Positions 6,640-15,502 are shown, counted from the first letter of the stretch. The stretch is 19,770 nt of DNA from Bacillota bacterium (GCA_023429995.1 JAEZCE010000079.1:1-19770); one strand, 5' to 3'. The notes: a model not told the origin generated them from the sequence alone. Numbers and translations are program-made.

Positions 6640-7115
6640 AAGTTGTCCTCCTTCATCTTTATCATAAAAGTTATTTACCATAACAAAATGGCATCTAATA
6701 GACATTCCACATATTCCCTGGAATTCCTTTTTGTTATAGAGAATACGCCGCAGTTAAACAGTAGAGTTAGCGCAAAAAAAATAGATTTTTAGAGCAAAAA
6801 TCGGTGAATCTGAATTTGTTTGGTTTTTGTAGTTTAAAGGATCGGAATTAAGATTATCTAATTCTTTATATTTTTTTCGATAAATCTATTTTGTGTTTTG
6901 CCCCACCTCCCTACATGTGGCCTAATAGATTGGAAGCTAACCCTTGGTCAATGTGGGGAGGTGGGGGTTGAAAATAAGGATTTCCTTTACGGTATACCAT
7001 AGATTGGATAGAATGGTTTTTTGTGAGGGAAATAACTCATTGGAAGATGAAGGGGATTCGTAATCCGTTAAATCCGGCACCATTGAAAATGGCGCTCAAT
7101 CCGGGGAATCCTGGT
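6640..7115. other. Non-coding stretch between kdpE and the DUF2628-like gene
   Basis: This stretch is AT-rich to about 6895, then holds the long hairpin at 6901-6966. After it comes a short region with two small direct or inverted elements (CCATT-GAA-AATGG near 7079-7091). No open frame with a ribosome binding site was seen, and no clear terminator with a T-run was found directly after kdpE. Confidence 0.6.
6901..6966 (+). ncRNA. Long imperfect hairpin, possible structured RNA or mobile-element relic
   Basis: CCCCACCTCCCTACAT (6901-6916) pairs with ATGTGGGGAGGTGGGG (6951-6966) over 16 bp. After one bulged base, TGGCC (6918-6922) pairs with GGTCA (6946-6950). The loop is 23 bases. The only two imperfect pairs are U-G and G-U when the plus strand is transcribed, but A-C and C-A on the minus strand. 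Neither side has a T-run, so it is not a typical terminator. Confidence 0.4.
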
Positions 7116-7811
7116 CTACATCAATCGGTACCCGACGCCCGGTTCGGTGATCAGGTGAACCGGCTGGGATGGATTTTGTTCGATTTTCCGGCGCAGTTGC
7201 CCGATAAACACCCGCAGGTAATGGGTTTCATGTTCGTAAGCCGGGCCCCAGATATCCTTTAACAATTGGGTATTGGTAAAAACTCGCCCCGGACTTGAAC
7301 CCAAGGTTTTTAAGAGGTTATACTCGGTCGGAGTCAATTTGATGGGATGGCCGCTGACGGTGACGATACGTTTGGCGCGATCGATCCGCAGGTCGTTTAA
7401 ATCCAGGATAGGTTCGTCGGCCTCTTTGGAGGAGCGGCGCAAGGCCACCCGGATCCGGGCCAGAAGTTCACCCATGCCGAAAGGTTTGGTCACATAGTCT
7501 TCGGCTCCCGCGTCCAGCATGGCGATTTTGGTGTCTTCCTGCTCCCGGACGGAAAGGATAATCACCGGCGCCTTGGCCCATTCCCGTAATTGTTTGAGGA
7601 CCTCCAACCCGTCCATATCCGGCAATCCCATATCGAGAATGATCAGGTCCGGTTTTACCATCACGGCTTCGCTCAGGCCTTCCTGTCCCGATGAAGCTTC
7701 GAGCATTTCAAACCCGTGGGCCGTTAAGGCGACCTTTAAAAAACGGCGAATTTGCGGTTCGTCATCGATCACCAAAATGCGCGCCTGGACTTCAGAATAG
7801 TCATCACCCAT
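7116..7811 (-). CDS. kdpE: KdpE response regulator
   Basis: KdpE is the OmpR/PhoB-type regulator that, once phosphorylated by KdpD, switches on the K+ pump genes. The 231-residue protein has a receiver domain with the acidic pair in LVIDDEP, phospho-acceptor Asp60 in LIILDMGLPDMDG, and Lys109 in VTKPFG. A C-terminal winged helix follows, with LTPTEYNLLKTL and the recognition region THYLRVFIGQLRRKIE. All switch residues are present. Its start codon overlaps the end of kdpD by a few bases, which points to translational coupling. It is the last gene of the operon. Its likely binding sites are the phased GTAAAGA repeats at 15265-15314. Confidence 0.95.
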   Translation of the reverse strand: MGDDYSEVQARILVIDDEPQIRRFLKVALTAHGFEMLEASSGQEGLSEAVMVKPDLIILDMGLPDMDGLEVLKQLREWAKAPVIILSVREQEDTKIAMLDAGAEDYVTKPFGMGELLARIRVALRRSSKEADEPILDLNDLRIDRAKRIVTVSGHPIKLTPTEYNLLKTLGSSPGRVFTNTQLLKDIWGPAYEHETHYLRVFIGQLRRKIEQNPSQPVHLITEPGVGYRLM

Positions 7812-10527
7812 GATTCATCAACTCGTTTCCTTCCGGAATCCCCTTGGGAGCATTGGCGGAGAGGGGCAAGGCAAAAGTAATGGTGGTTCCCTGATCGAGT
7901 TCGCTTTCGGCCCAGATTCTTCCTCCATGAAGCTGGATGATTTCTTTGCAAATCGTCAAACCCAGGCCGGTCCCTTTGACGGCCTGAGAAGTTTTCCCCC
8001 GGTAAAACTGGTCGAAGATCGCCTCAATTTCATTTGGAGGGATTCCTTCCCCCCGGTCGCTCACGGAAACGTGAAGTTCGCTCCGGCTACGCCGGGCTTT
8101 TAAAGTAAGCCCCGTTTCGATTGGGGAATATTTTATGGCATTATCCAGCAGATTGACAACAACTTGTTCGATCAGCCCCATGTCGATTTCAATTAAAGGG
8201 AGAGCGGGTTCGATATCGATTTGAACGGGGCGTTTGCCCAGGGAACGGCGGATATCATGAAGAGCGATTCCCACGATCTCCTCCATATCGCACCATTCTT
8301 TTTTCAATTGGAGAATGCCCTTTTGCAGCCGGGCCATATCAAAAAGATTGCCCACCAAGCGGTTCATTCGCAAAGCTTCCTGTTCAATGGTACGTAACAA
8401 TTCATTGCGGGCGGCCGTGTCGAACAATTCACCCTCTTCCAAAAGTCCGGTAATAGCCCCGATAATCGAAGCCAAAGGGGTGCGCAAATCGTGGGACAAA
8501 GAGTTGAACATGGTCAACCATAGCCGCTCCGATTCTTGAAGCAGATAGGTTTGCTTGGAGGCTTCCGCTAGAGTAATCCGTTTCATCGCCAAAACGATCA
8601 GATTGGCGAAGGCCTCAATCAGGTGATGCTTTTCGGGAACAATGATTTTTGGGTCATGGTTGAAATGGGTTGCAAGGACACCAAAGGTCTGTTCATCGGA
8701 GACAAGGGGCATATAAAGGCCTTTGGCTCCATTTAAGGTCTCCGTGCCCCGTCCGGCAATCTGACCATGGTGGTAAACCCAGGTGGCGACCGCCAATTCG
8801 TTCTCATTGAGAAATTCCCCAGTGATTTTATCCTGTGAATTTGAACAGGCTTTGACTTGCAAATTCCCTGATTCATCCGGGAGCAGTATGGCGACTGCAG
8901 CGTCGGCGGACTCCGCGATGCGTTGCGCCGCCATGGCCAGCACTTTTTCCAGGCCTTCGGCGCCGGCAATGTTTTTACTTAAGCTGTAAAGGGCCGAGAT
9001 CCGGATTTCACGTTTCCGGGCTTCGTGGGCATGGTGGCGCAACCGTCCGGCTAATGTTCCGGTGACGAATGCCACCGCGTGAAACATGATAAAAGTGAAT
9101 AAATACCGGATATCGGCCACAGTGAACTGAAGAATCGGAGGTATGAAAAGGAAATCAAAACATAGGGTGGCCAGAAAGGCCCCCAATAATGCGGTATAAC
9201 GTCCCCATAAAATGGCTGATACCATTACCGGCAGCAAGAACCCCAGCCCGATATTGACCAGCCCGAAAGCCGGTTCAACCGCTTTACCCACAAGCGTAAT
9301 GATGGCCACCATACTTATAGTAAGGATGGCCGGCAGCGGTCGAATCTTTGACGGAGCCCGGCGTGGAGCCAAGCGGACCGAGGGGTTTTTCGAGGGCTCG
9401 GAAATGATATGAACACTCAAACCGGTGCTTTGTTTTAAGATTTTACCGAAGATGGAACCGCGAAAAATTTGGCGGACACTGGAAAGGGCGGGTTTGCCGA
9501 TGAGCAGATGGGTGACATTGCGCCGCCGGGCCAGATGCAGGATTTCGGTGGCGATATCATCGCCGACCACCGTGACAAGCTCAGCCCCTAATTCTTCAGC
9601 CAAGCGGAGATTATCGGCCAAAGCGAGTTTTTCTCTTTCGCTGGCGACTTCGAGCCGGGGTATTTCGATGTATGCCGCGATCCAGGGCGATTTCAAACTG
9701 GCCGCCAAACGGTAGGCCGCCCGCACCAGTTGGGAGGAGAGGGGACTCTCGCTCACACAGACCATAATCCGCTCCGCGGCGGGCCAGGGACCGGAGATCC
9801 CGTGGGCCCTCATATAAGTTTCGAGGTCGGTATCGATATGCTGGGTTGTATAGCGCAGCGCCAATTCCCGGAGCGCTGTCAGGTTGCCCAGGCGGAAAAA
9901 ATGATCGGCGGCGTCCCGGGCTTGGGCGGGCACATAAACTTTCCCTTCCGCCAGTCTTTGCAGTAATGCTTCGGGAGGGATATCGACCAGTTTAATTTCG
10001 GAGCCCTCCAGGATCCGGTCGGGCACGGTTTCTTTCATGACGACTCCGGTAATCCGGGCCACCACATCATTGAGGCTTTCAATATGCTGGATGTTGAGGG
10101 CGGTATAAACATCGATACCCGAGGCCAGTAACTCCTCCACATCCTGATAGCGCCGGGCGTGGAGGGAACCGGGAATATTGGTATGGGCCAATTCATCCAC
10201 CAGCACAATCTGGGGATGAAGGCGCAAAATCTCGCTCACATTCATTTCCAGGAAGGTTTTTCCTTGATACACAATGGAGCAGGGGGGGATGGCCGGGATT
10301 CCCTGAACCAAACTTTGAGTGTCCGCCCGTCCGTGGGTTTCAACCCACCCCATCATCAGTTGCTTGCCTTCCAACAAGCGCTCTTTCGCCGCAGACAACA
10401 TGGCGTATGTCTTGCCGACTCCGGCCGAAGCGCCGAGGAAAACGGTTAATTTGCCCCGCTCCGACTGGCGGACTTTGGCCAGCAAGGCATCGGGATCGGC
10501 CCGGGATTCCAAAGGCACCATTGCCAA
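7804..10527 (-). CDS. kdpD: KdpD sensor histidine kinase
   Basis: KdpD is the membrane-bound sensor of K+ limitation, about 907 residues here, the normal size. In order it has an N-terminal KdpD domain with Walker A GASAGVGKT (32-40) and IVLVDELAHTN, then a USP-like domain (about 250-375). Next is a four-helix DUF4118 membrane region (about 398-495), then a GAF-like domain (about 520-650). The kinase core has His679 in SLSHDLRTPLAS, an N box NLLDNAIKYS, DRGEGI (824-829) and GTGLGL. All catalytic motifs are intact. The frame can start at TTG 10527, immediately after the kdpC stop, or at ATG 10521; the single GGAGG (four or ten bases upstream respectively) does not decide between them. The kinase is expected to phosphorylate KdpE. 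Confidence 0.95.
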   Translation of the reverse strand: MAMVPLESRADPDALLAKVRQSERGKLTVFLGASAGVGKTYAMLSAAKERLLEGKQLMMGWVETHGRADTQSLVQGIPAIPPCSIVYQGKTFLEMNVSEILRLHPQIVLVDELAHTNIPGSLHARRYQDVEELLASGIDVYTALNIQHIESLNDVVARITGVVMKETVPDRILEGSEIKLVDIPPEALLQRLAEGKVYVPAQARDAADHFFRLGNLTALRELALRYTTQHIDTDLETYMRAHGISGPWPAAERIMVCVSESPLSSQLVRAAYRLAASLKSPWIAAYIEIPRLEVASEREKLALADNLRLAEELGAELVTVVGDDIATEILHLARRRNVTHLLIGKPALSSVRQIFRGSIFGKILKQSTGLSVHIISEPSKNPSVRLAPRRAPSKIRPLPAILTISMVAIITLVGKAVEPAFGLVNIGLGFLLPVMVSAILWGRYTALLGAFLATLCFDFLFIPPILQFTVADIRYLFTFIMFHAVAFVTGTLAGRLRHHAHEARKREIRISALYSLSKNIAGAEGLEKVLAMAAQRIAESADAAVAILLPDESGNLQVKACSNSQDKITGEFLNENELAVATWVYHHGQIAGRGTETLNGAKGLYMPLVSDEQTFGVLATHFNHDPKIIVPEKHHLIEAFANLIVLAMKRITLAEASKQTYLLQESERLWLTMFNSLSHDLRTPLASIIGAITGLLEEGELFDTAARNELLRTIEQEALRMNRLVGNLFDMARLQKGILQLKKEWCDMEEIVGIALHDIRRSLGKRPVQIDIEPALPLIEIDMGLIEQVVVNLLDNAIKYSPIETGLTLKARRSRSELHVSVSDRGEGIPPNEIEAIFDQFYRGKTSQAVKGTGLGLTICKEIIQLHGGRIWAESELDQGTTITFALPLSANAPKGIPEGNELMNHG

Positions 10528-11103
10528 TCAACCTCCATTTTTTAAAGCGTCCAGCGCCAAATTGATTTGAAGCACATTGACCCGGGAAGCGCCAAATAAT
10601 CCTAACCAAGGGTATTCGGTCTGTTTCTGGACCACCCGGCGGATAACCGCTACGGGAAGACTCCTGACCTTCGCTATCCGGGGAACTTGCAACAGAGCGC
10701 TTTCGGGCGAGATGTTCGGGTCCAAGCCGCTGGCTGAAGCGGTTACCAAATCACTCGGCACAGGGAAATCAGCGGGTAGTCCGTTTTCTTGGCGAACCTT
10801 ATGGATACGCTCGGCAACGGTTTTGATGAGCTGTTGATTGGTCGGCGCCAGATTGGAACCGCCGGAGGCGAGAGCATCATAATTAGCGGCAGAAGGACGG
10901 CCGTGAAAGTACTGGGCTGTCTGAAAATCCTGGCCGATCAGTGCCGATCCGATCACTTTCCCCTGATGGTAAAGGAGTGAGCCATTGGACTGGCTCTTAA
11001 AACAAAGCTGGGTCAATCCGGTTACCACCAAGGGATAACATATTCCGGTTAATAGGGTCAAGGAAAAAAATAGTAAGAAAGCCCGATAGAGAATTTTCCA
11101 CAT
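10528..11103 (-). CDS. kdpC: KdpC subunit of the K+-transporting ATPase
   Basis: KdpC is the small single-span subunit that stabilises the KdpFABC complex and promotes nucleotide binding. The 191-residue product starts MWKILYRAFLLFFSLTLLTG, a membrane helix continuing into CYPLVVTG. It contains YFHGRPSAANYDALASGGSN, SGLDPNISPESALLQVPRIA and the C-terminal FGASRVNVLQINLALD, all family signatures. The start at ATG 11103 is preferred. The frame is open to a TTG at 11124, but that lies inside the GGAAGGG ribosome binding site; a GTG at 11112 is the other possibility. It begins 29 bases after kdpB, and its stop directly abuts the TTG of kdpD. Confidence 0.93.
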   Translation of the reverse strand: MWKILYRAFLLFFSLTLLTGICYPLVVTGLTQLCFKSQSNGSLLYHQGKVIGSALIGQDFQTAQYFHGRPSAANYDALASGGSNLAPTNQQLIKTVAERIHKVRQENGLPADFPVPSDLVTASASGLDPNISPESALLQVPRIAKVRSLPVAVIRRVVQKQTEYPWLGLFGASRVNVLQINLALDALKNGG

Positions 11104-11132
11104 CGTAAACACTTTCCCTTCCAAATGTTTGA

Positions 11133-13166
11133 TTAAAATAGACGGATGATCAGATCAATCAACTTAATACCGATAAATGGGACGATGAGTCCTCCTAAGC
11201 CATAGATGAACATATTTCTCCGTAACAATTCATTGGCTCCAAGCGGGCGATAAGCCACTCCTTTGAGGGCCAAGGGCACCAAAGCGATGATAATTAAAGC
11301 ATTGAAGATCACGGCAGCCAGGATTGCGCTTTCCGAACTTCCCAGACCCATGATGTTCATTTTATTGAGTAAGGGGTAGGTGCCGGCGAACATCGCCGGA
11401 ATAATCGCAAAATATTTGGCCACATCATTGGCGATGCTGAAAGTGGTCAGCGAGCCCCGGGTCATCAGCAATTGTTTCCCTATCCCGACAACTTCAATGA
11501 GCTTGGTGGGATTGCTGTCGAGATCGACCATGTTACCGGCTTCCTTGGCTGCCTGGGTGCCGCTGTTCATGGCTACCCCCACATCAGCCTGGGCTAAAGC
11601 CGGAGCGTCGTTGGTTCCATCGCCGGTCATCGCCACCAGATGGCCCCCAGCCTGATATTCCCGGATTCGTTTTAGTTTGGTTTCCGGAGTGGCTTCGGCC
11701 ATAAAATCGTCCACCCCGGCTTCGGCGGCAATGGCGGCTGCAGTTAAAGGATTGTCACCGGTGATCATCACGGTTTTAATGCCCATTCGGCGCAACTCGG
11801 CAAAGCGTTCCTTGATGCCGCCCTTGACCACGTCTTTTAAATAAATCACGCCCAAAACTTTATTATTTTCGGCAACCACTAAAGGAGTTCCGCCTTCTTT
11901 GGCAATCTTGTCGGCGCTTTTTTGGACTTCGGGAGGAACTTCACCGCCTTGGCTTTTCACATAGGCAATAATGGCATCGGTGGCGCCTTTACGGATTTCC
12001 CGGTTATTCAAGTTGACCCCGCTCATCCGGGTTTGTGCGCTGAAGGGAACAAAAACCGCTCCGAGCTTGGTTAAATCCCGTTGCCGGATGTTATATCGCT
12101 CTTTGGCCAGGATGACGATGCTCCGGCCTTCGGGGGTCTCATCCGACAAGGAAGCGATTTGGGCGGCATCTGCCAATTCTTCGGCTCTGATCCCCGGCGC
12201 TGGAATAAATTCAGTGGCCATCCGGTTCCCCAGGGTAATGGTCCCCGTTTTATCAAGCAGTAACACATCGACATCTCCCGCTGCTTCGGCGGCCCGTCCG
12301 GAGAGGGCGATTACATTACGCTTAAGGAGGCGATCCATTCCGGCAATACCGATAGCCGAGAGAAGGCCGCCAATGGTGGTGGGAATCAGACAGACCAGTA
12401 AAGCCGCCAGGGCTGTAACCGATGGTAAGGCGCCCGAGTAAATGGCCAGAGGTTCCAAAGTCACCACAGCCAGTAAAAAGATAATGGTCAGGGCCAGCAA
12501 CAAAATGGTCAGGGCGATTTCATTGGGGGTTTTTTGACGTTTGGCCCCTTCGACAAGATGAATCATCCGGTCCAGGAAGGTTTCGCCGGGATTGGCGGAG
12601 ATCCGCACCTTGATCCAGTCCGATAACACCCGGGTGCCTCCCGTAACCGAGCTGCGATCGCCGCCGGCTTCACGGATCACCGGAGCCGATTCGCCGGTGA
12701 TTGCGCTTTCGTCGACTGAGGCGATCCCTTCAACCACTTCACCGTCACCGGGTATGGTGTCTCCCGGTTCCACCAAAACCAGGTCGTCCTTACGCAGTTC
12801 TGCGGCCGGGGTTGGGAGGGTTTTATTACCCTCAAGTTTTTTGGCTATGGTTTCACTCCGGGTCCGGCGTAAGGCAGCGGCTTGGGCTTTGCCGCGCCCT
12901 TCCGCCAAGGCTTCGGCAAAATTGGAAAACAGCACGGTCACCCAGAGCCAAAAAGCGATTTGAATATTAAAGCCAAGTCCGGTATAGTGGTGAATCCAGA
13001 GATCTTTGATGATGGCCAAGGACAACATCACCGCCAAAACTTCCACCACGAACATGACCGGATTTCTCCAAAGGGTTCCGGGATTCAATTTGACAAAGGA
13101 TTCTTTCACAGCCTGCCAGACCATGGCCTGGTTCAGGCTTTTGGGAGCTTGTTTTTCATGGTTCAT
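11133..13166 (-). CDS. kdpB: KdpB catalytic P-type ATPase subunit
   Basis: KdpB is the ATP-hydrolysing subunit of the high-affinity K+ pump, a P-type ATPase of 677 residues. Signatures are TGES (157-160) in the actuator domain, the phosphorylated Asp305 in LLLDKTGTI, the membrane stretch CLIPTTIGGLLSAIG, MITGDNPLTAAAIA, and TGDGTNDAPALAQADVGVAM in the P domain. Membrane helices lie near residues 36-56, 64-82, 220-268 and the C-terminal 590-670. The start at ATG 13166 is chosen because GGGGG lies a few bases upstream and MNHEKQ leads into the conserved region; a longer frame to 13226 would overlap kdpA. It begins 40 bases downstream of kdpA. Confidence 0.96.
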   Translation of the reverse strand: MNHEKQAPKSLNQAMVWQAVKESFVKLNPGTLWRNPVMFVVEVLAVMLSLAIIKDLWIHHYTGLGFNIQIAFWLWVTVLFSNFAEALAEGRGKAQAAALRRTRSETIAKKLEGNKTLPTPAAELRKDDLVLVEPGDTIPGDGEVVEGIASVDESAITGESAPVIREAGGDRSSVTGGTRVLSDWIKVRISANPGETFLDRMIHLVEGAKRQKTPNEIALTILLLALTIIFLLAVVTLEPLAIYSGALPSVTALAALLVCLIPTTIGGLLSAIGIAGMDRLLKRNVIALSGRAAEAAGDVDVLLLDKTGTITLGNRMATEFIPAPGIRAEELADAAQIASLSDETPEGRSIVILAKERYNIRQRDLTKLGAVFVPFSAQTRMSGVNLNNREIRKGATDAIIAYVKSQGGEVPPEVQKSADKIAKEGGTPLVVAENNKVLGVIYLKDVVKGGIKERFAELRRMGIKTVMITGDNPLTAAAIAAEAGVDDFMAEATPETKLKRIREYQAGGHLVAMTGDGTNDAPALAQADVGVAMNSGTQAAKEAGNMVDLDSNPTKLIEVVGIGKQLLMTRGSLTTFSIANDVAKYFAIIPAMFAGTYPLLNKMNIMGLGSSESAILAAVIFNALIIIALVPLALKGVAYRPLGANELLRRNMFIYGLGGLIVPFIGIKLIDLIIRLF

Positions 13167-13206
13167 TTTATTTCCCCCATTCTTAAGAACTGTTACAAAT
13201 GTTTTT

Positions 13207-14907
13207 TTAAAAGGTTTTTCCGGCATTCATCATCAAGTGTTCAATGATCGGCCCCAAGGCTAAAGCCGGAAAAAAGGTTAATGCGCCGACAATCAGGATC
13301 GTTCCAATCAAAACACATGTAAAAAGGAGTCCCCTGGTTTGGAAGGTTCCCGGGCCGGAGGGGATGATTTTTTTACCGGCCATGGAGCCGGCAATGGCTA
13401 GTACCGGCAGGATGACTCCAAAGCGGCCGATGAACATCGCCAAAGCCAGCATCAGGTTGTAAAATAACGTATTGGCGTTTAACCCCGCGAAAGCGCTGCC
13501 GTTATTGCCCGCAGCCGAAGAAAAGGCATACAAAATCTGGCTTAAGCCGTGAGGCCCCGGGTTGGTAACCGACCCCAAACCGGCGCGGGTTACCGCTGCG
13601 ATGGCACTGCCGATGAGGATTAATGCGGAGGGGATTACCATCCCCAGCACGGCCATTTTAATTTCGGCGCTTTCGATTTTTTTACCAAGGTATTCGGGAG
13701 TCCGGCCCACCATCAATCCGACGATAAAGACCGCCAGAATTACAAAGATTAGGATGGAATAAAGACCGGCGCCTACACCGCCGAAGACTACCTCGCCCAG
13801 CATGATTTGAAACAGGGGGACGAATCCGCCCAGGGGGGTGAGACTGTCGTGCATGGTATTGACTGCTCCGCACGAGGTCGCAGAGGTGGCAGTGGCAAAT
13901 AAGACTGAACTGGCGATACCAAAGCGGACTTCTTTACCTTCCATAGAATTGGGTCCACGAACTCCCAGTGCGGCAATTTGTGGGTTGCCTGCTACTTCGC
14001 TTGAGTAAGCAACTCCCAGACTCACTAAAAATAGCAGCAGCATTGCTCCCAGGATGACATGACCTTGCCTGCCCTCGCCGACCATTCGGCCAAAAGTGAA
14101 AGTCAACGCGGCAGGAATCAAGAGTAAAGCCACGATTTCCAATAGATTGGTGAACGGGGTTGGATTCTCAAAAGGATGGGCCGAGTTGGCGTTGAAAAAT
14201 CCGCCGCCGTTGGTCCCCAATTCTTTAATGGCTTCCTGGGAAGCCACCGGCCCCATCGGAAGCGTCTGCACTTTTCCCTCCAGTGTTTGGACGGGAGCAT
14301 AATGGTTAAAGTTTTGGATAACTCCTTGTGATGTCAAGACTACGGCTAATATCAAAGAGAGTGGAAGTAAAATCCAGATTACAGAACGAGTGAGGTCGGC
14401 CCAGAAGTTTCCGATCGTGCGGCAGGTCTTCCGGGTAATCCCTCTGACTAAAGCAATGACAACCGCGATGCCGGTGGCTGCCGAAAGAAAATTTTGGACG
14501 GTCATACCCAAAGCTTGGGTTAAGTAACTTAGCGTACTTTCACCGGAATAAGCCTGCCAGTTGGTATTGGTTACAAAACTAATGGCGGTATTTGTGGCCA
14601 AGGCACCGGGAACGGCCCCAAAGTGTTGCGGATTAAACGGTAAAATGCCTTGAATGCGTTGGAGGATGAAAAGCGCCAGTATGCCAAGGATGTTAAAAGA
14701 TAACAGTGCCACCGCATAGTGTTTCCAATCCATTTCCTGCAGGGGATCAATGCCGGCCACCCGGTAGAGCAAGCGTTCTAGCGGACGGCATAGCGGATCC
14801 ATCCAGGTCCGTTCTCCCTGAAAAACCCGGGCGATATAGCGGCCGAGCGGCCACGCCAAGATTAGAGTTACCGCTAAAATCAAAACCATTTGTACAATAT
14901 CCATCAT
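13207..14907 (-). CDS. kdpA: KdpA K+-binding channel subunit
   Basis: KdpA is the channel-like subunit that selects and moves K+. The 566-residue protein is built from many membrane helices with pore loops. Selectivity-filter-type stretches include TNTNWQAY (113-120) and GTNGGGFFNANSAHPFENPT (231-250), and further on SATSCGAVNTMHDSLTP and AAGNNGSAFAGL. Length matches the family. The start is given as ATG 14907, nine bases after GGAGGAG; the in-frame TTG at 14910 and ATG at 14904 are less likely but not excluded. The ribosome binding site lies inside the last codons of kdpF, so the two are tightly coupled. Confidence 0.95.
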   Translation of the reverse strand: MMDIVQMVLILAVTLILAWPLGRYIARVFQGERTWMDPLCRPLERLLYRVAGIDPLQEMDWKHYAVALLSFNILGILALFILQRIQGILPFNPQHFGAVPGALATNTAISFVTNTNWQAYSGESTLSYLTQALGMTVQNFLSAATGIAVVIALVRGITRKTCRTIGNFWADLTRSVIWILLPLSLILAVVLTSQGVIQNFNHYAPVQTLEGKVQTLPMGPVASQEAIKELGTNGGGFFNANSAHPFENPTPFTNLLEIVALLLIPAALTFTFGRMVGEGRQGHVILGAMLLLFLVSLGVAYSSEVAGNPQIAALGVRGPNSMEGKEVRFGIASSVLFATATSATSCGAVNTMHDSLTPLGGFVPLFQIMLGEVVFGGVGAGLYSILIFVILAVFIVGLMVGRTPEYLGKKIESAEIKMAVLGMVIPSALILIGSAIAAVTRAGLGSVTNPGPHGLSQILYAFSSAAGNNGSAFAGLNANTLFYNLMLALAMFIGRFGVILPVLAIAGSMAGKKIIPSGPGTFQTRGLLFTCVLIGTILIVGALTFFPALALGPIIEHLMMNAGKTF

Positions 14908-14910
14908 CAA

Positions 14911-14994
14911 TCACAACTCCTCCGCCTTTACTAGCGCATAAACAAGATAGATGAGTAAACACACTGCCACTGCGCCTCCGACAATTAAGTCCAT
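14911..14994 (-). CDS. kdpF: KdpF small membrane subunit
   Basis: A 27-residue peptide starts MDLIVGGAVAVCLLIYLVYA and ends LVKAEEL, which is the typical KdpF form: one membrane helix followed by a short charged tail including the A(L)..PE/AE-like end. KdpF is an accessory peptide bound to KdpA that stabilises the complex. GAGGGGG precedes the ATG. Its stop lies a few bases before the kdpA start, and its last codons hold the kdpA ribosome binding site. Position and sequence together make the call firm despite its small size. Confidence 0.92.
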   Translation of the reverse strand: MDLIVGGAVAVCLLIYLVYALVKAEEL

Positions 14995-15113
14995 TTTTTA
15001 ACCCCCTCGGTTTTGTTTATTATTAATAGATTTCTCACCCTATCAAGAGATTAAACAGGCTTCAATGCTTTTTACCGTTTTTAACTTATTAAGTCCGGCC
15101 GTTGTTTGTGAAA

Positions 15114-15203
15114 TTATGAATGGTAATCAAAATAGATTTTAATGGTGAATATCACAGCCGCAAAAATAGCATAAAGGCCGACATCCGCTAAAAAATCCTT
15201 CAT
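15114..15203 (-). CDS. 29-residue membrane peptide leading the kdp operon
   Basis: The ATG at 15203 opens 29 codons ending in TAA at 15114. The product begins MKDFLADVGLYAIFAAVIFT and ends KIYFDYHS: an acidic head, one membrane helix of about 18 residues and a short tail. A good ribosome binding site (AGAGGTGG) lies five to eight bases upstream. It is the first reading frame after the predicted kdp promoter and 119 bases before kdpF. It does not resemble the KdpF found downstream in sequence, though size and topology are alike. It may be a second accessory peptide, a leader peptide that tunes the operon, or a membrane peptide acting on KdpD. No function can be assigned. Confidence 0.6.
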   Translation of the reverse strand: MKDFLADVGLYAIFAAVIFTIKIYFDYHS

Positions 15204-15246
15204 ATGCACCACCTCTGGTATTGATGTTTGCATGAACCTTGGTCTT

Positions 15247-15252
15247 ATTATA
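15247..15252 (-). promoter_or_regulatory. -10 box of the kdp operon promoter
   Basis: A perfect TATAAT is present on the minus strand, with transcription expected to start around 15240, 37 bases before the small peptide gene. At 17 bases upstream the -35 position reads ACCCCT, which is not a match. A promoter with a good -10 and no -35 is typical of activator-dependent control, here by KdpE. Confidence 0.6.
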
Positions 15253-15264
15253 AAGCGATCCGGG

Positions 15265-15314
15265 GTCAAAGGGGTGTAAAGAAGGGGAAGAGAGGCGTAA
15301 AGAAATCGTAAAGA
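15265..15314 (-). promoter_or_regulatory. Phased direct repeats, probable KdpE binding sites
   Basis: GTAAAGA occurs three times on the plus strand, at 15276, 15297 and 15308, spaced 21 and 11 bases, i.e. two and one helical turns (TCTTTAC on the minus strand). Weaker relatives fill the register at about 15266 (TCAAAGG) and 15285 (GGGAAGA). The block covers roughly -25 to -75 from the expected transcription start. OmpR/PhoB-type regulators bind such 10-11 base direct repeats, and KdpE is the obvious candidate. Confidence 0.6.
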
Positions 15315-15502
15315 CTATTTTTTAAGAGGATAAGCCGTTTCAAAATGGTTAAAGTTTTTCGATCGGGAGCGGAAGGCGAGGTGAGCTCTTTTTATTAGGC
15401 ATTGTATCGCTTTATCAATTTTTGTCCCTCATAGATGTAACCGGTTTTTGTTTTCGGGGGAAGATATTCGGAATTATAGAAATCGCGGGTTTATAGTTTC
15501 GC
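15315..15502. other. Gap between the divergent kdp and glycosidase promoters
   Basis: No gene or convincing structure was seen between the KdpE-site block and the AT-rich promoter region. The two transcription units are divergent, so this stretch serves as upstream DNA for both. Confidence 0.5.

Noticed and set aside
6901..6966. Rho-independent terminator for kdpE
   Set aside because: No T-run follows the stem on either strand, and it lies about 150 bases past the kdpE stop.
11104..11124. Extended KdpC start at TTG 11124
   Set aside because: The extra codons are the ribosome binding site itself, and the protein similarity begins at MWKILYR.
13167..13226. Extended KdpB start upstream of 13166
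   Set aside because: It would overlap the end of kdpA and add residues not seen in the family, while a good ribosome binding site fits the shorter start.
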